Of a stretch of DNA of 64,000 bases, positions 1 through 10,602 are shown in pieces (position 1 is the first letter of the stretch; each line of letters opens with the position of its first letter). The notes beneath the pieces were generated by a model. The model saw only the letters and a program-made list of their open reading frames with translations. It ran no database searches and had not been told where the DNA came from. The position numbers were made by a program, and so were the translations under genes. This DNA comes from Hoplostethus atlanticus (lineage: Eukaryota; Chordata; Actinopteri; Trachichthyiformes; Trachichthyidae), in the NCBI GenBank assembly GCA_034670405.1, contig JAXDDX010000062.1, forward strand, positions 930,001 to 994,000, given 5' to 3'.

Positions 1-189
1 ATTTAGGAAAGATTGAAGAGAGGGTGAATTTCACTTCCTACCCTTTCAAAAGGCAAAACAAAACTGTGGCTCTATGGTGGCCCCAACCAACCAGAAAGGG
101 CTAACACAATAGCTGCACACACACAATCAAGCAACAAAAATAAGAGTGCCCTCTGGTGGCCACGCACAATAATCCACCACCCTACAAGA

Positions 190-530
190 AAAACATATAT
201 AAGCATACATCATTTTTGTATATATGTTGTTTTAATAAACTTGCATATATAAATTAAACATATATTGTTAACATATATGGTTGCAACATATAATACCATA
301 TACAAATTCATACAATACAGTACATTTTTAATATATGTACATATACAAATTTTACTATGGATATTTCATATATGTTAAAAACCTATATCGTCATACATCC
401 AGAGGATGTATGTATGTGGTAATAATATATCGCCTTATATGTAACATATATGGCAATATCGCTCGCTGATATAGGGGCATATATGTCATATATTACATTT
501 CCGTATGGGAAGCATGGACGAATACATCAG
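190..530. repeat. AT-rich cluster of CATATAT/ATATATG motifs
   Basis: More than a dozen copies of ATATATG or its complement CATATAT, many as the palindrome CATATATG, occur at irregular spacing in about 340 bases, separated by other AT-rich sequence. It is not a perfect tandem array. It could be an old MITE or satellite fragment or simply AT-rich drift. Confidence 0.45.
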
Positions 531-917
531 GGATGCACGGTACACATGATGACCATCAAGTTCATAGCATGTACACAACCTCAAGTTTGCTTTTTGTTAA
601 CCCCAAACTTGGTGGAGAAATGTGTGTGTCTTTTTGTGCACATGCAACATTTACATTGTGCAGATTAAACCTGCGCTGAGTGAAATCTGCTAGTCTCCCT
701 TTGGTTTCACAACATGGTTTCTGATGCTGAGGTTCTCACCACGTCACGTCTGTCCTGCCCAATGACCTCTCTCTCTTTCTTTCTCTCTCTCATAACACAT
801 TAGAAGGGATGCGCTAACATGTGTTGGACTCAGCAGCGCTTTAGTTGTGTGTTGTACAAGAGCACAGAGTGGACCACTTATTTCTCCTTCTCTATCTATC
901 TGTCTCTGTGTTTATTG

Positions 918-919
<2 letters not shown>

Positions 920-953
<34 letters not shown>
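920..953. repeat. (CT)n microsatellite
   Basis: Uninterrupted CT dinucleotides in the presumed mid2 intron. Confidence 0.9.
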
Positions 954-956
<3 letters not shown>

Positions 957-1771
957 CCAGTCAGTCTCTTCCTCTGCAGTGATAAACACTGAGCCTGCAC
1001 ACTGAGGAAAGTCTCAGTGCCAAAACATCTATGCTGTGCATGTTTTTATACACTGCATGGATAAAAAAAAAAAAAAAAGACACTCAGGAAAATGATGTAA
1101 TCCAGAATGTTGTTTTTTTGACAGCCTCCCTTCTTTGATAGTCACACTCTATTTGTTCTAGGCACTAAAATAGGCGAGTGCAGAGTTGTTTTTTAGTAAA
1201 GTGCAGCCTCAAACTGTCTGTTCTTCTTCTACTGTATGCGCCTCTCTTCCCCCATTGCACGCTGAGGGGTAGGAATAAGATTATGTTCATACTTTCAAAA
1301 CCAATATACTGTCAAAACATGTTACTGCAAAACTTGCCACGAGCAAAAGGACGACTAAAACAATACTAAAGAGTGTTAAAGGTGGACACAGCCTAGAAAG
1401 CTCCATCAGCCATGAGACTATAGAACAACATAGAGGCATAGCAGCTAGGCACTGGTCCAGGACTTGCCTTAAAGGGGCTGGAAATTTAAAATGAATTCTA
1501 AACTGGTAGCCCGTAAAGTGAAGCTGTAACGGGGGTAACATGCTGCCTCCTCTCAATTCCTGTCAAGCATTGTGGATTAACTGTAATCTGGATATACTCT
1601 ACGCTGGGTGAAACAGGTGTATGGGGAGTTACGGTAGTCAAGGTATGATCTCTCCCCCTCCTCCCCCCCTCCTCTCCTCTCCTCGTCTCTAAACGGGCCT
1701 GTGGGAGATCAAGCATGACAGTACTTAAGCTCTGTTCTGATGGCATTAGAGCGGATTAGAGCCTCAGTGTG

Positions 1772-1772
<1 letters not shown>

Positions 1773-1805
<33 letters not shown>
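1773..1805. repeat. (TG)n microsatellite
   Basis: Uninterrupted TG dinucleotides in the presumed mid2 intron. Confidence 0.9.
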
Positions 1806-1806
<1 letters not shown>

Positions 1807-2292
1807 GGGGGCGGGGTTTAGAGGTGCAGGGTATCAGCCCGCTGTCGTTCCCTCCCTGTCTCTGTCTCACCGTCTCTTTCTCTTAGTTCAATTCATATAT
1901 GCTGCATAGGATAGGGAAGAAACTCAACGCAATATAGCATCAATTAGGGGCGATATCGTAAACGTTAGCAGATGGCTGCTGGTAATTAGGGGTTGATGGG
2001 AATATTTTTTTTGGCAGGAACATGGTCAAATTTGCAGATACAGAATATCTGCAGAAAGAAAAGTTTCAGCAGCTTCAGTCCAGAGATATTGATGTTGACC
2101 TTCAGAACCACATTAGTAGTAATGAAACAGAAATCAATAAATATCAGTGTTATCGTCACTAATATGATAAAGAAACATTCAACGACTGTTCAGTTCAGTA
2201 TCATGTTTGTTTTCTTCAACGTCACTTCTGTTGTTTCTTTCTCTTCTCTGTTTTGTTCTGTCGATCGCCCTCTCTCCCTATGGTGCCCATTT

Positions 2293-2314
2293 CTCTCTCT
2301 CCCTCTTTCCCTCC

Positions 2315-2351
<37 letters not shown>

Positions 2352-2430
2352 CATCTCTCTCTCTCTCCTTCCAGTCCTGCTGCTGGTTGCCAGTAGTTTT
2401 ATCTCGGTGCCCAGTGGCTGGTTTGCTTTC

Positions 2431-2464
<34 letters not shown>
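2293..2464. repeat. Compound (CT)n / (TG)n microsatellite
   Basis: A CT-rich tract with ccctccat interruptions (to about 2370) is followed, after about 65 bases of unique sequence, by a TG tract at 2434-2464. Several long apparent ORFs on both strands at this place come only from these repeats. Confidence 0.85.
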
Positions 2465-2467
<3 letters not shown>

Positions 2468-4812
2468 TGTTTGTGTGTGTGTGGTTGAGTGAGTCTATGT
2501 TTGCCCTTGTGTACATACAGTATGTGCAGTAGTCTCTCTCTCTTTCTCTCTCTCCCTCCCTCCCTCCCACTCCCTGTCATTCACCCCTCCCTTCCTCTCC
2601 CTCTCTCTGGCAGCCAGTGCTATCGGGGGGGGGGGAGCTTGTCCACCCACAGCCAAGTTTGGTTGAGATTACAAACCCATGATTGGCAGCCAGTATTTCT
2701 CTCTGCTGTAAGGTTTCACACAAGCCAGCACGATAACATACAAACAATCGCTCAGTATTGTTCTGTGTGTCTGTCTGTCTCCGTCTTTGTATGTCTCTCT
2801 TCCTCTGCCTCTCTTATCTCCCCCTCTCTCCCTCCCTCGCTTCTCTCGGTGGAATTTGTATTCAGATGGAAGTGCTTCAGTCAGCCAGTTTCTGTGGCAG
2901 GCACAGAGTGTTTTTGGATTAAAATGGGTCACAACAAAACTGATCACGAACATCTGACTTTGACAGGCTTATTAGGCGTCTCTCTCAAGGACTAGAGCTG
3001 TACCGGCTCTGGCAGCAGGCGTTTTTAGCTGAGAACCACAAGTTCTTCCCTTGCACTTGAAGTCTCTCTTTCTGTCTGTGGCTAGATTGGAGGGTTTAGC
3101 TGTCACATTTCTGAGGATGAGAGGCTCTCGAGGTTTTTTAGCCTAAGCTCATCATATTCCTAGCGTGGGCTTATGAAGCGGAGAATGCAGTGACAAGTCG
3201 CACAGATACCGGAAAGTCATCCATCACAGGCGGCTCTGCTACTTCCCCGAGCACATCCAGAATATATACGCGTGGAACAAATTTGCGTGCGGCTAACTGC
3301 ACAGATATGACACTGTAAAAGTGAGCGGAGGGGTTGACGTGCCTCTCGTGTGGCAGATGTCTTTAGAGTAAATTGCTGCACTGAAGATGAGTTTGTGAGC
3401 ACGCCGGGGATTTCAAACCTCAGCTACGGGGTCATAGGAAACAATTTGCAATAGAAAACTCAAAACTCAACAATGCTAAAAGTGATGCTAGTTTTGCATC
3501 GCGACACACTTCGGGTTAACAGACGATTGGTTGCAGGGACTGCTCATGTAGGGCAGAAAATCAGGTTCTTCTACTGTGCTGCCGGCAGTCAGGTTTGCAT
3601 GCTGAGGGTGCCTTCTCTTCTCCATCGGTAAATCCTATCCTATCCTCTCCTATGCCTTTTATGTCCTTCTCTTCCCCCCTCTCTCTTAGCCTGCTGTCTC
3701 GTGTCACCCCGTGGCTATGGCATATGATCTCCCCCTCGCTTGTCCTCTCTCTCTTTCTCCCTTCATGCCATCTGTCTATCCGTCCCAGAGGAGAAGCTGT
3801 CACGTCAAGTTGCCACGACTCTCTCTGTCTCTCTCTCTCTCTCGTCAGCGAGAAGAAGGAGAGAAGATGACAGGCCAGACATGTTTGGTGTAATCCCATA
3901 CACACCTACACGTGCTCGGGGGGAGTGTATGTACATGTGTGTGTGTGTGAGTGTGTGTGTCTGTCTGAGAGATAGGGGAGGGGTAAAGGGAGAGAAAGAA
4001 ATGTGTTACTACTACAGATTAACTTCTCTGTAGTAGACTGAATTATTAAGCAAGCAAAGGCAAAATGACCTGAAAGACCTTCATGATCCGAAAAATGTTC
4101 TCCTGATCAAATGCTCTTTTAATGTCAAACGTTCCTTAATCAAATTGACATTAATTCTTACATCTGTGTCTTTACAGCTGTATTTATCATTAGGCTAATC
4201 AAATCAATTTAATTGAAGCCTGGTCAATTAGGCAACCTTTTCTGTTACCACCTGTTAATTACTGTAAGGGGAGGAAGGCGGACGTGATGTGGAATTATAT
4301 CATAATAATAACATCCACAAATACATTATCATCAAATAAATAATAATAAACTGGTAGTTTGAAACATTTTATTCTGTTCATTTTGGATAAGCCGCGTAAA
4401 AAAGGATAAATAGTGATTATACCATTAGAAGGTTCAGTTTAATAGTTATGAGTCATGTTGAAAATATTGTTGCTATTTAGATGATTAACTAAGAATTAAT
4501 GAAAATGTAAAATGTAAATGTAAAAGTGAGGGGCAACAGCAGCGCTACGCAGGCTCCGTTTCGGTCTGATAACATTCGATTTATCAGACAAATCAGACAA
4601 AATAATTACTGGCACTGGTAGAGGACATGTGTAGGTTGTTCACAATAAAGCACGGCAACTCTTTTTGTAATAAGGATGAAACAAAAAAAGTGCCACCATC
4701 ATACCGGCTCTGCCCTCAGATGCTGGACAGCAGTTAGATGCCTGCAGATAGTGAAGCAACTCCTTGAAACACATATGAATTAAGTATGATGCCCTTCAGA
4801 GGGGGTTATGTA

Positions 4813-4947
4813 GTGTGTGTGTGTGTGTGTGTGTGTGCGCGGGTGTGTGTATGTGTTAGAACTAGCTGCTGTCACCACCTGCATTTGCCTACCAGCGAAC
4901 TGTGACCAGGTTCCTACATGACTGATTTCTAAAGTGAAAAGAGGGAT

Positions 4948-4980
<33 letters not shown>
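4813..4980. repeat. (TG)n at 4813-4838 and (GA)n at 4951-4980
   Basis: Two simple repeats separated by about 110 bases of unique sequence. Confidence 0.85.
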
Positions 4981-4985
<5 letters not shown>

Positions 4986-5159
4986 GATGAAAGGTGGAGA
5001 GGGGAGAGGGTTGAGAGAACAGGAGACATCAAATAGCTTTTTGCAGGGATGAGTGTCTGCAGACATGAGTGCCCACAATCCCCCTGGGGTTTTTCACCCC
5101 TCAACAATGCACCTAGATAGACCCAATTATCAGCCTGTCTTTCAAATCCATACAGGATG

Positions 5160-5420
5160 ATGCGTGGCATGTATCGATGTTCAAAAGACAAACCGTCTTC
5201 TCGGTCATTATATTTGTTTGCACCGTGTCTTGAGGCATACATCAGCATGAAATCGAAAATTAAGGTTGTATCTGAGCGCGGTCGCAACTTATTAGAGTGG
5301 CGGCTGACAGAACGAGGGGCCACATTAGTCTAGACAGCTTTCATTAGACCGTCGCCTGTTCACGTTATCTAATTGGCTGTCTGTCTCCCTAATGAATTCA
5401 TAGAGGAGAGGAAATTTGTT
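5160..5420. promoter_or_regulatory. Candidate conserved noncoding element
   Basis: A repeat-free block between two microsatellite-rich stretches. It contains clustered homeodomain-type cores (a TCTAATTGG near 5370 and TAATGAATTC near 5390) and balanced composition unlike the surrounding CT/TG-rich DNA. Location in the presumed mid2 intron fits a cis-regulatory element. The call rests on composition and motif impression only; no cross-species comparison was possible. Confidence 0.25.
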
Positions 5421-5691
5421 TTGTTTTTTTTCAATTTGGAGCAGAGAAAAGCGGTCGGGTTTCGAGTTGTGTCACACCTCCCGCTGGCTGCAGGTTCTCC
5501 CGTTGTGCGAAGTGATTTTATATTTACGCTCCTGTGTAGTCGGTCGGCGTTCTCATGCTCTAAGTGCAGGCTATCGAACTCAGAGCGGCTTTGTGCTTGA
5601 ATAACAGACAGTATATTCTGTTCGCGGTATCAGACTTCATTGTGTGCACAGGTGGAAGCGCACTAGGAGATTTATTGACTTCCTCAGCTAC

Positions 5692-5692
<1 letters not shown>

Positions 5693-5723
<31 letters not shown>
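5693..5723. repeat. (CA)n microsatellite
   Basis: Uninterrupted CA dinucleotides. Confidence 0.9.
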
Positions 5724-5727
<4 letters not shown>

Positions 5728-6259
5728 CATAAACAACCTTATTTTTATGGTGTTTGTGAGGTTTTTATGATGGCTTTTGGTGCAGTGTGTTTTTCCTGCC
5801 TGTGTGCTTGTGTGCACTGATATTTGCTTCCCTCCAGGATTAATAAAGGGTATCGCATCTCGTTTAATGAAAAGCGCTAGGATAAATACACCTGATCTTA
5901 TGAACGTGCTCGGTGCATCTGAAAGGGGCTAAATCAGGTTCAAACCTTTTCCAGAATGTCATACACACCGTGGCAGGCGATAAGCTGTCGGTATGCTGTT
6001 GTGTGCAGGACATTCGTACCCTGTCCCACAATGCGAGGAGGACCTAAAACGACGTAAAGGCACACATTCGGGATCGAGTCCATCCTCACGTATCTGGTCC
6101 GTTGTTTGTGTGCAGAGTCAAGGCTCTTAATCTTAACAGGCATACCGGCCTCCCTCTAGGCAAAAAAACATGCTGCCAGTCAAACCCTGGACTGTGGACC
6201 TAATGATGTGATGGTAAACTACTCTGGGAATCCATTTGGTTGGTGTGTGAGAAATAGGG

Positions 6260-6261
<2 letters not shown>

Positions 6262-6304
<43 letters not shown>
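6262..6304. repeat. (TG)n microsatellite
   Basis: Uninterrupted TG dinucleotides, about 21 units. Confidence 0.9.
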
Positions 6305-6305
<1 letters not shown>

Positions 6306-8009
6306 AGCAAATAAAATCCAGGCTGAAAATATCATATGACGAGGGGCCCCAGGGGTTTGCGTACCTCTTTACTCCCTGTTAAAGGACCTGCGATAATATT
6401 TACCTAGCATGCATCTCTGATGACAGGCCTCAAGCTGTGACAAAGCCCCTGAAGTAAACAGTGGAAGGGGCAGAAGAGAGGAGGAGAGGAGAAGAGAGGA
6501 GGGTAGGAAAGGAGAAAGGCAGTGGTTCTGAAAGGATTCTGGTCTGCTTTGAACTTTCTTTGCATGTGATGAAATACAGCCTGATTCAACAGTTGGTATA
6601 CATTTTATTTTAGAAGTATAATAGTAGTATTAATAAATGCTTAAATATTTTATACTAGCAATTGAATGTTGAATTGTTTTGTTGGCCACAAAATTATACT
6701 TATTGCCCCTTTAATATCTCACATTTGTTGCTATATTGATTAATACATTAGACTACAGTAGACTGTATTATGAAGACTGGAGTTAAAAGATTAAAAAGCT
6801 TTTAATAATCTACTCAGAACCTTGGTTACATTGGCATTATTGCTCTTTATGCACATAACCAATCTTACTGACGAGTCTTGTAGGGGAAAAGACTTTCTTA
6901 AACCAGTTTTTACTCTAATGAACCATCACAGAAACTTCCAAAAATGGCTCTTTAATCACAGCAACGTTCTAAGCAGCCGCAAAACTCTCACTGAGAATAA
7001 TGTTTCTCTGTGGCGAGCATCGGATCTCGCACGACAGCGCCAGGTTCATTAGAGGGCGAAGCTGGAAAACATCAGGGATTACTGTTTGTTTTCTTTCTGC
7101 TACAAGACATTTTCGGTTTATTTTGAAAATTCAGTACAAAGAGGGGGAAAAAAAGGGTAAGAGTGAAGACACAGAGGTGAGGGGATGAGATGGAGGAGGG
7201 TAAAAGCTGTAATTGAACTCACAGTGTCATGAGTCATGTGTGTGCCTCAGCCCGCCACGCCCCCCGGCAGTGTTATATGATTGATAGACATCCCGTCCCG
7301 TCAGTAGAGATCTTTATTCCAACCTGTCAAGCTCTGTTGGATTACATGACACATTGCATATGGGTCTGGCCATTAGGAGCCCGGAGGCATCCAGCCACGG
7401 ACTGGCCTGGAGACCCATGCAGAGGTGTTGTGTTGCGTCAGGTTTCTCAGATGCTGTTGTTTCACCTGCAGTAATTGTTCAGTTATGCAGTAAGACGGAT
7501 CTCTTTTCCATCTCCCTCATTACCCAGCCGGCTCAATTTACCCCTCAGCGAAAATGTGAGCCAGGCAAAAAAAAAAAAAAAAAAAGCATAAGTGAAATTG
7601 ACTGAATTGAAATAAAGTCGATTACCCAGATGCTATCCCGCTTCAAGTCATGTAACTGTTCAAGGACCCAGCGGAATGAAGTCGGAATGAAATTGCTTTT
7701 TTATAAGTGCTCCCCTCCACACAGCCCTCCCCCCTTTTTTTCTGCTCTCTTTTTTCCCCGATACTCTTTCTTTTTGTGTTTTACACGTTTCCATTACAGC
7801 CCTCCCAGTCCCGAACAATGCGCGGCTCCAAGGCAGTCTGAAAGAGAGCAGTTATCACCTCGGCAGACAGTTGGAAACATCTCTAATTAGCAGTGTATTA
7901 TAGCAGAGAGAGGAAGCAGCGTAATCCCAATCACTGCTACGGAAACTTTCATTATTCCTTTTCTATTTTTGTAACTTAGACTCTGACGTGGTCCCTGCAT
8001 TAGCACTGG

Positions 8010-8011
<2 letters not shown>

Positions 8012-8063
<52 letters not shown>
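8012..8063. repeat. (TG)n microsatellite
   Basis: Uninterrupted TG dinucleotides, about 26 units. About 80 bases downstream (8145-8190) there is a short duplicated phrase around 'caccattca'. Confidence 0.9.
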
Positions 8064-8065
<2 letters not shown>

Positions 8066-8773
8066 TGCATTAAGGAATTGGTCCCTGCAGGCCTGCCTAT
8101 GTAAAAACATCCTAGATCTATACATGCACTTTGTATTTTACCCAGAATTCACCATTCATACCCAGACTTCACCATTCAAACCCAAGCTTATGATGCATGA
8201 CTTTTTTACATGAACAAGAATCCTGCTGGGGCTCTTTCAAGCCATTTCCACTTGGCCACTTGTGTGCAGGCCTGAGTTGACGCTCTGTGTGTGTGTGTGT
8301 GTGTGTTTGTGTGTGTTTGTCCTCTACCATCACGTGTGTCTCCCCTTCCCCAACCTCGGGCCCGGCCCAGCCTCTCAGGAGCCGTCCCCAGGAAAGGCAT
8401 GACAGAGCCCCAGTGTTTGGAAATGGCTGCGCTGGCAGCGATAAGCAGTTCAAAGAAGAGAGAGCATTAATGTAATTGGCTGCCAGCAGCACATTGGACT
8501 CGTGGTCTCATATCTGCACGCGGTAACACACACTCACCATGCGGATTATTGGTGGGGAGCGAGCGAGAGAGAGAGGAAAGGATAGAGAGAATGAGAGAGA
8601 GAATAGGGGATGAGAGATGAAGGAAAGGATGGATATGAGAGAGGAGGGGAGGAGTTGGGGGTCCTCATTGTGTCGCTCATTAAGCCTGTGGGAGGCTCAG
8701 GGCTGGAGATGAGATGAGAGGTGTCAGAGTTAAATGTCAGGTCTGGAAGGGACACGGCTGACCTCCGAGCAGC

Positions 8774-8821
<48 letters not shown>

Positions 8822-8830
8822 AGAGAGAGG
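8774..8830. repeat. (CA)n-(GA)n compound microsatellite
   Basis: A CA tract runs directly into a short GA tract. Confidence 0.9.
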
Positions 8831-9469
8831 TAACGAGCGATGCTCTTTCAGTCCACACTAGCCTCACAGTATCCCCTCAAGTTCTCCTCTCCTCTCCACT
8901 GCTTAACTTTTTTTTCTCTGTCACTCACTTATTTTTACCCGCTCAATTTCTCCCCCATTACACCCAAATTGCTGGTGTCATTGCAAATTGAATTGTTGCA
9001 AGTGGATAGCAGTATTTCCGCTGAATAGCCAAACCACGAGCTGCTGCAGTGGAAGTGAAGGCTATTTCCTTCAGCTAATTTCCAAGTCTCTGTGATGGGA
9101 GGCACAGAGGAGAGGAGTGCCGGGTGGCTTCCTCCACTGTTATGCAGTGTTTTCACCAAAGGCTCCTGAGAGGCTTTGAAGTTTAAAGTTTTGCCCTTGT
9201 ATTTCAAAGATTCCTCTCTTCTGTCGCTCTCTCTGTGAGCACTTCTCACCCCACTTTTGCTTTCAGTCTTTCTCTCTCTTTGTCTTTTGCTGCTACTGCG
9301 CCTTCTTCTTAATCTTCTTCTATTTTCTTTTCTTATTGTCTTCCTTCGCCTCCAACCGTCATATCCTCATCTGACTCTTTGCCCTTCACAGGTATCAGGA
9401 ATGTGATCTTGAACACAAGCAAACCAGGACATCACTATCAATCAATGTTTTACTAGTTTTTCTTTTTAT

Positions 9470-9556
9470 GCCTTCCTGTAAAGCACCTTGTAAACTCTGC
9501 CTTTGGATAAGTGAAGTATACATAAAGATGATGATGATGATGATTATTATTATCAT
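9470..9556 (+). mobile_element. Degraded retroposon 3' tail ending in a microsatellite
   Basis: The phrase 'taaagcaccttgtaaact', then 'ttggataagtg', then 'tatacataaa', then (GATGAT)n/(TTATTA)n resembles the 3' end of fish LINE/SINE elements, whose tails read roughly 'taaagcactttgtaa...gctatataaata' plus a simple repeat. The head is not recognisable. The family cannot be named without a repeat library. Confidence 0.4.
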
Positions 9557-9626
9557 GCCCCATTAGCAGCACCAATCTCTCAAACATGAAATGACTCTCT
9601 CCTCCCTGTGCTTTCTCCCCTCCCAG

Positions 9627-10602
9627 GCCAGCCCTTCAAGCTGGACCCCAAGACGGCCCACAAGAAGCTGCGTCTGTCCAACGACTGTCTGACCATGGAG
9701 AAGGACGAGAGCTCGCTGAAGAAGAGCCACACCCCGGAGCGCTTCAGCGGCACCGGGCTCCTACGGCGCCGCCGGGAACGTCTTTATTGACAGCGGATGC
9801 CACTACTGGGAGGTCCTGCTGGGAGCGTCCACATGGTGAGAGACCCACACACACATGTATGAGTGCATTATATAAGAGAGCAAGCCTGCCTGGGGACTGG
9901 TAAACCGAAATATCTCTCTGTAGGGAGTTTGAATCTAGGCTGTTACACACCCACACCCACACACACATGCACATGCACACAACACACACACAAACACAGT
10001 GTATACTCTTAGACAGCCTAATTATATTCTTTTCACTAATTGGCTCTCAAAGTAGACCTCTTCATGCTGGAAAGGCCCATAGGGCCCATGCCTATCTTCT
10101 GTGTCTTCAGCAAGAGGTAGCTTGACTGCTCAAGTAAAGTCATTAAAGACCATCAGTAATGCATTCCCAACCCCTCCTTCCCTGCAGGTATGCCATCGGC
10201 GTGGCTTACAAGTCTGCCCCGAAAAACGAATGGAGCGGGAAGAACTCCTCCTCATGGGTGTTCTCACGCTGCAACAACAATTTTGTGGTGCGCCACAACG
10301 GCAAGGAGATGCTGGTGGAGGCCAGCCTCCAGCTGAGGCGGCTGGGCGTCCTACTGGACTACGACAACAACTTGCTGTCCTTCTACGATGCCATGAACTC
10401 CCAGCACCTCCACACCTTCGACATCTCCTTCCTCCTGCCAGTTGCACCCACTTTCATGATCTGGAACAAGTCAGTCATGATCCTGTCGGGGCTACCCGTC
10501 CCCGACTTCATTGACGTTGGCGCCTCAGACCAGCAAGATCAGCATTTGGGCCTGTGCCGTCAAGAATCGCCATATGTGTCCGGGATGAAGGGCTGCCACT
10601 GA
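9627..10602 (+). CDS. mid2: mid2, Midline-2 (TRIM1) E3 ubiquitin ligase, last two coding exons (PRY-SPRY), with a 1-base frame break
   Basis: MID2 is a RING/B-box/coiled-coil/COS/FN3/B30.2 protein that binds microtubules and ubiquitinates partners such as the PP2A regulator alpha4. Only the B30.2 (PRY-SPRY) end is in the window. Exons are 9627-9835 and 10188-10602, with acceptors after cag and donor ACATG|gtgag; the split Trp codon TG|G joins in phase. The second exon reads [15 protein letters not shown]..., continues through [13 protein letters not shown] and LLDYDNN, and ends [12 protein letters not shown]. This ending fits the MID2 terminus ([12 protein letters not shown] in mammals) and not MID1. 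In the first exon the frame reads [20 protein letters not shown]...[11 protein letters not shown], then shifts: one extra base within 9755-9759 gives a stop at 9788-9790. Removing one base restores family sequence through to the donor. The exon is 209 nt, whereas 2+3n+2 phasing requires 208. Sequencing error is more likely than a null allele. Upstream exons are outside the window. Confidence 0.9.

Larger units (their letters stand above)
1..9626. other. Noncoding stretch upstream of the mid2 terminal exons, probably mid2 intron
   Basis: No coding exon could be supported here. Every open frame is a microsatellite read-through or lacks splice-consistent boundaries and family resemblance. Because the first mid2 exon in the window (starting at 9627) begins in mid-codon after a good polypyrimidine-cag acceptor, at least the right part must be mid2 intron, and the earlier RING, B-box, coiled-coil and most FN3 exons must lie left of the window or be missed. 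It contains an AT-rich CATATATG cluster (190-530), about ten (TG/CA)n and (CT/GA)n microsatellites, a degraded retroposon tail near 9.5 kb, and a few low-repeat blocks rich in TAAT-type motifs. Confidence 0.6.

Noticed and set aside
1993..2580. Several long ORFs on both strands, including a 179-codon one
   Set aside because: They are generated by (CT)n and (TG)n repeats, which read as Ser-Leu, Val-Cys, Glu-Arg or Thr-His runs without stops.
9627..10602. Calling the TRIM gene mid1
   Set aside because: The C-terminal [11 protein letters not shown] tail and [15 protein letters not shown] and LMILSGLP-like phrases match MID2 rather than MID1.
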